The notes beneath the pieces are model-generated. The model saw nothing but the letters and a program-made list of their open reading frames with translations, was not told the DNA's origin and searched no databases. The position numbers and the translations under genes are program-made. From Pseudonocardia nigra (lineage in GTDB: Bacteria; Actinomycetota; Actinomycetes; Mycobacteriales; Pseudonocardiaceae): a stretch of DNA of 38,989 nucleotides. Where the stretch lies: NCBI RefSeq assembly GCF_019396355.1, contig NZ_JAHKRK010000051.1, positions 1 through 38,989 of the forward strand, read 5' to 3'. Of the stretch, positions 38,959-38,989 are shown piece by piece. Each line of letters begins with the position of its first letter. Position 1 is the stretch's first letter.

Positions 38959-38989
38959 CCACTTCTCGGGGCCTCCTGGCGGCGCGCCC

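Overview
The window is about 39 kb of very GC-rich DNA. Its codon use, gene families and regulatory motifs (11-bp PHO boxes, GAF-ANTAR regulators, DUF3040, an Rv1086-like Z-prenyl synthase) point to a high-GC actinobacterium, probably Pseudonocardiaceae. The taxon is inferred from protein character only. No rRNA, complete tRNA or CRISPR array was seen.

1-2.9 kb is a scar-rich accessory stretch. It holds the start of an IS110-type transposase running off the left edge, copy 1 of a 262-bp structured repeat, a dihydrofolate-reductase-like gene, a broken DUF6262 transposon-accessory gene and a DoxX gene with an internal deletion. 2.9-7.2 kb carries an APC permease and a PadR regulator with matching ATATCG dyads, a small membrane protein, an acidic repeat protein and a five-repeat helicase-associated-domain protein.

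7.2-18.1 kb is a phosphate and arsenic-response block. The minus strand has pstS-pstC-pstA-pstB followed by a response-regulator-like gene whose receiver lacks the phosphoacceptor Asp. A Pit phosphate transporter, an ArsR repressor with the cysteine pattern of arsenite sensors, a three-helix-bundle protein and a Tat-exported PhoX-type phosphatase follow. PHO boxes stand before pstS and phoX, and ArsR-type dyads stand before pit and arsR. Copies of the 262-bp repeat in direct orientation (658-919 and 18252-18513) bracket this region.

18.5-20.9 kb is a second accessory zone: a two-gene translationally coupled module of unknown function, a tRNA 3'-end fragment (Lys-type) acting as a candidate attachment site, and the C-terminal remnant of a tyrosine integrase beside it.

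20.9-39 kb is mainly chromosomal: a Z-isoprenyl diphosphate synthase, a frameshifted GAF-ANTAR gene, DoxX-like and methyltransferase genes, a LysR/EamA divergent pair, and an acyl-CoA and alcohol catabolic cluster (TetR, alcohol dehydrogenase, SDR and hydrolase on minus; acyl-CoA ligase and enoyl-CoA hydratase on plus). Then come an L,D-transpeptidase with a secreted partner, an RsbW/STAS partner-switch pair with a second frameshifted GAF-ANTAR gene, an EamA transporter and an S4 RNA-binding protein. Two near-identical-type long perfect hairpins with an AAAGCCAC core lie at 33.3 and 38.9 kb.

The number of frameshifted genes is unusual. Some lie in G homopolymers, so sequencing error must be considered beside true decay or phase variation.
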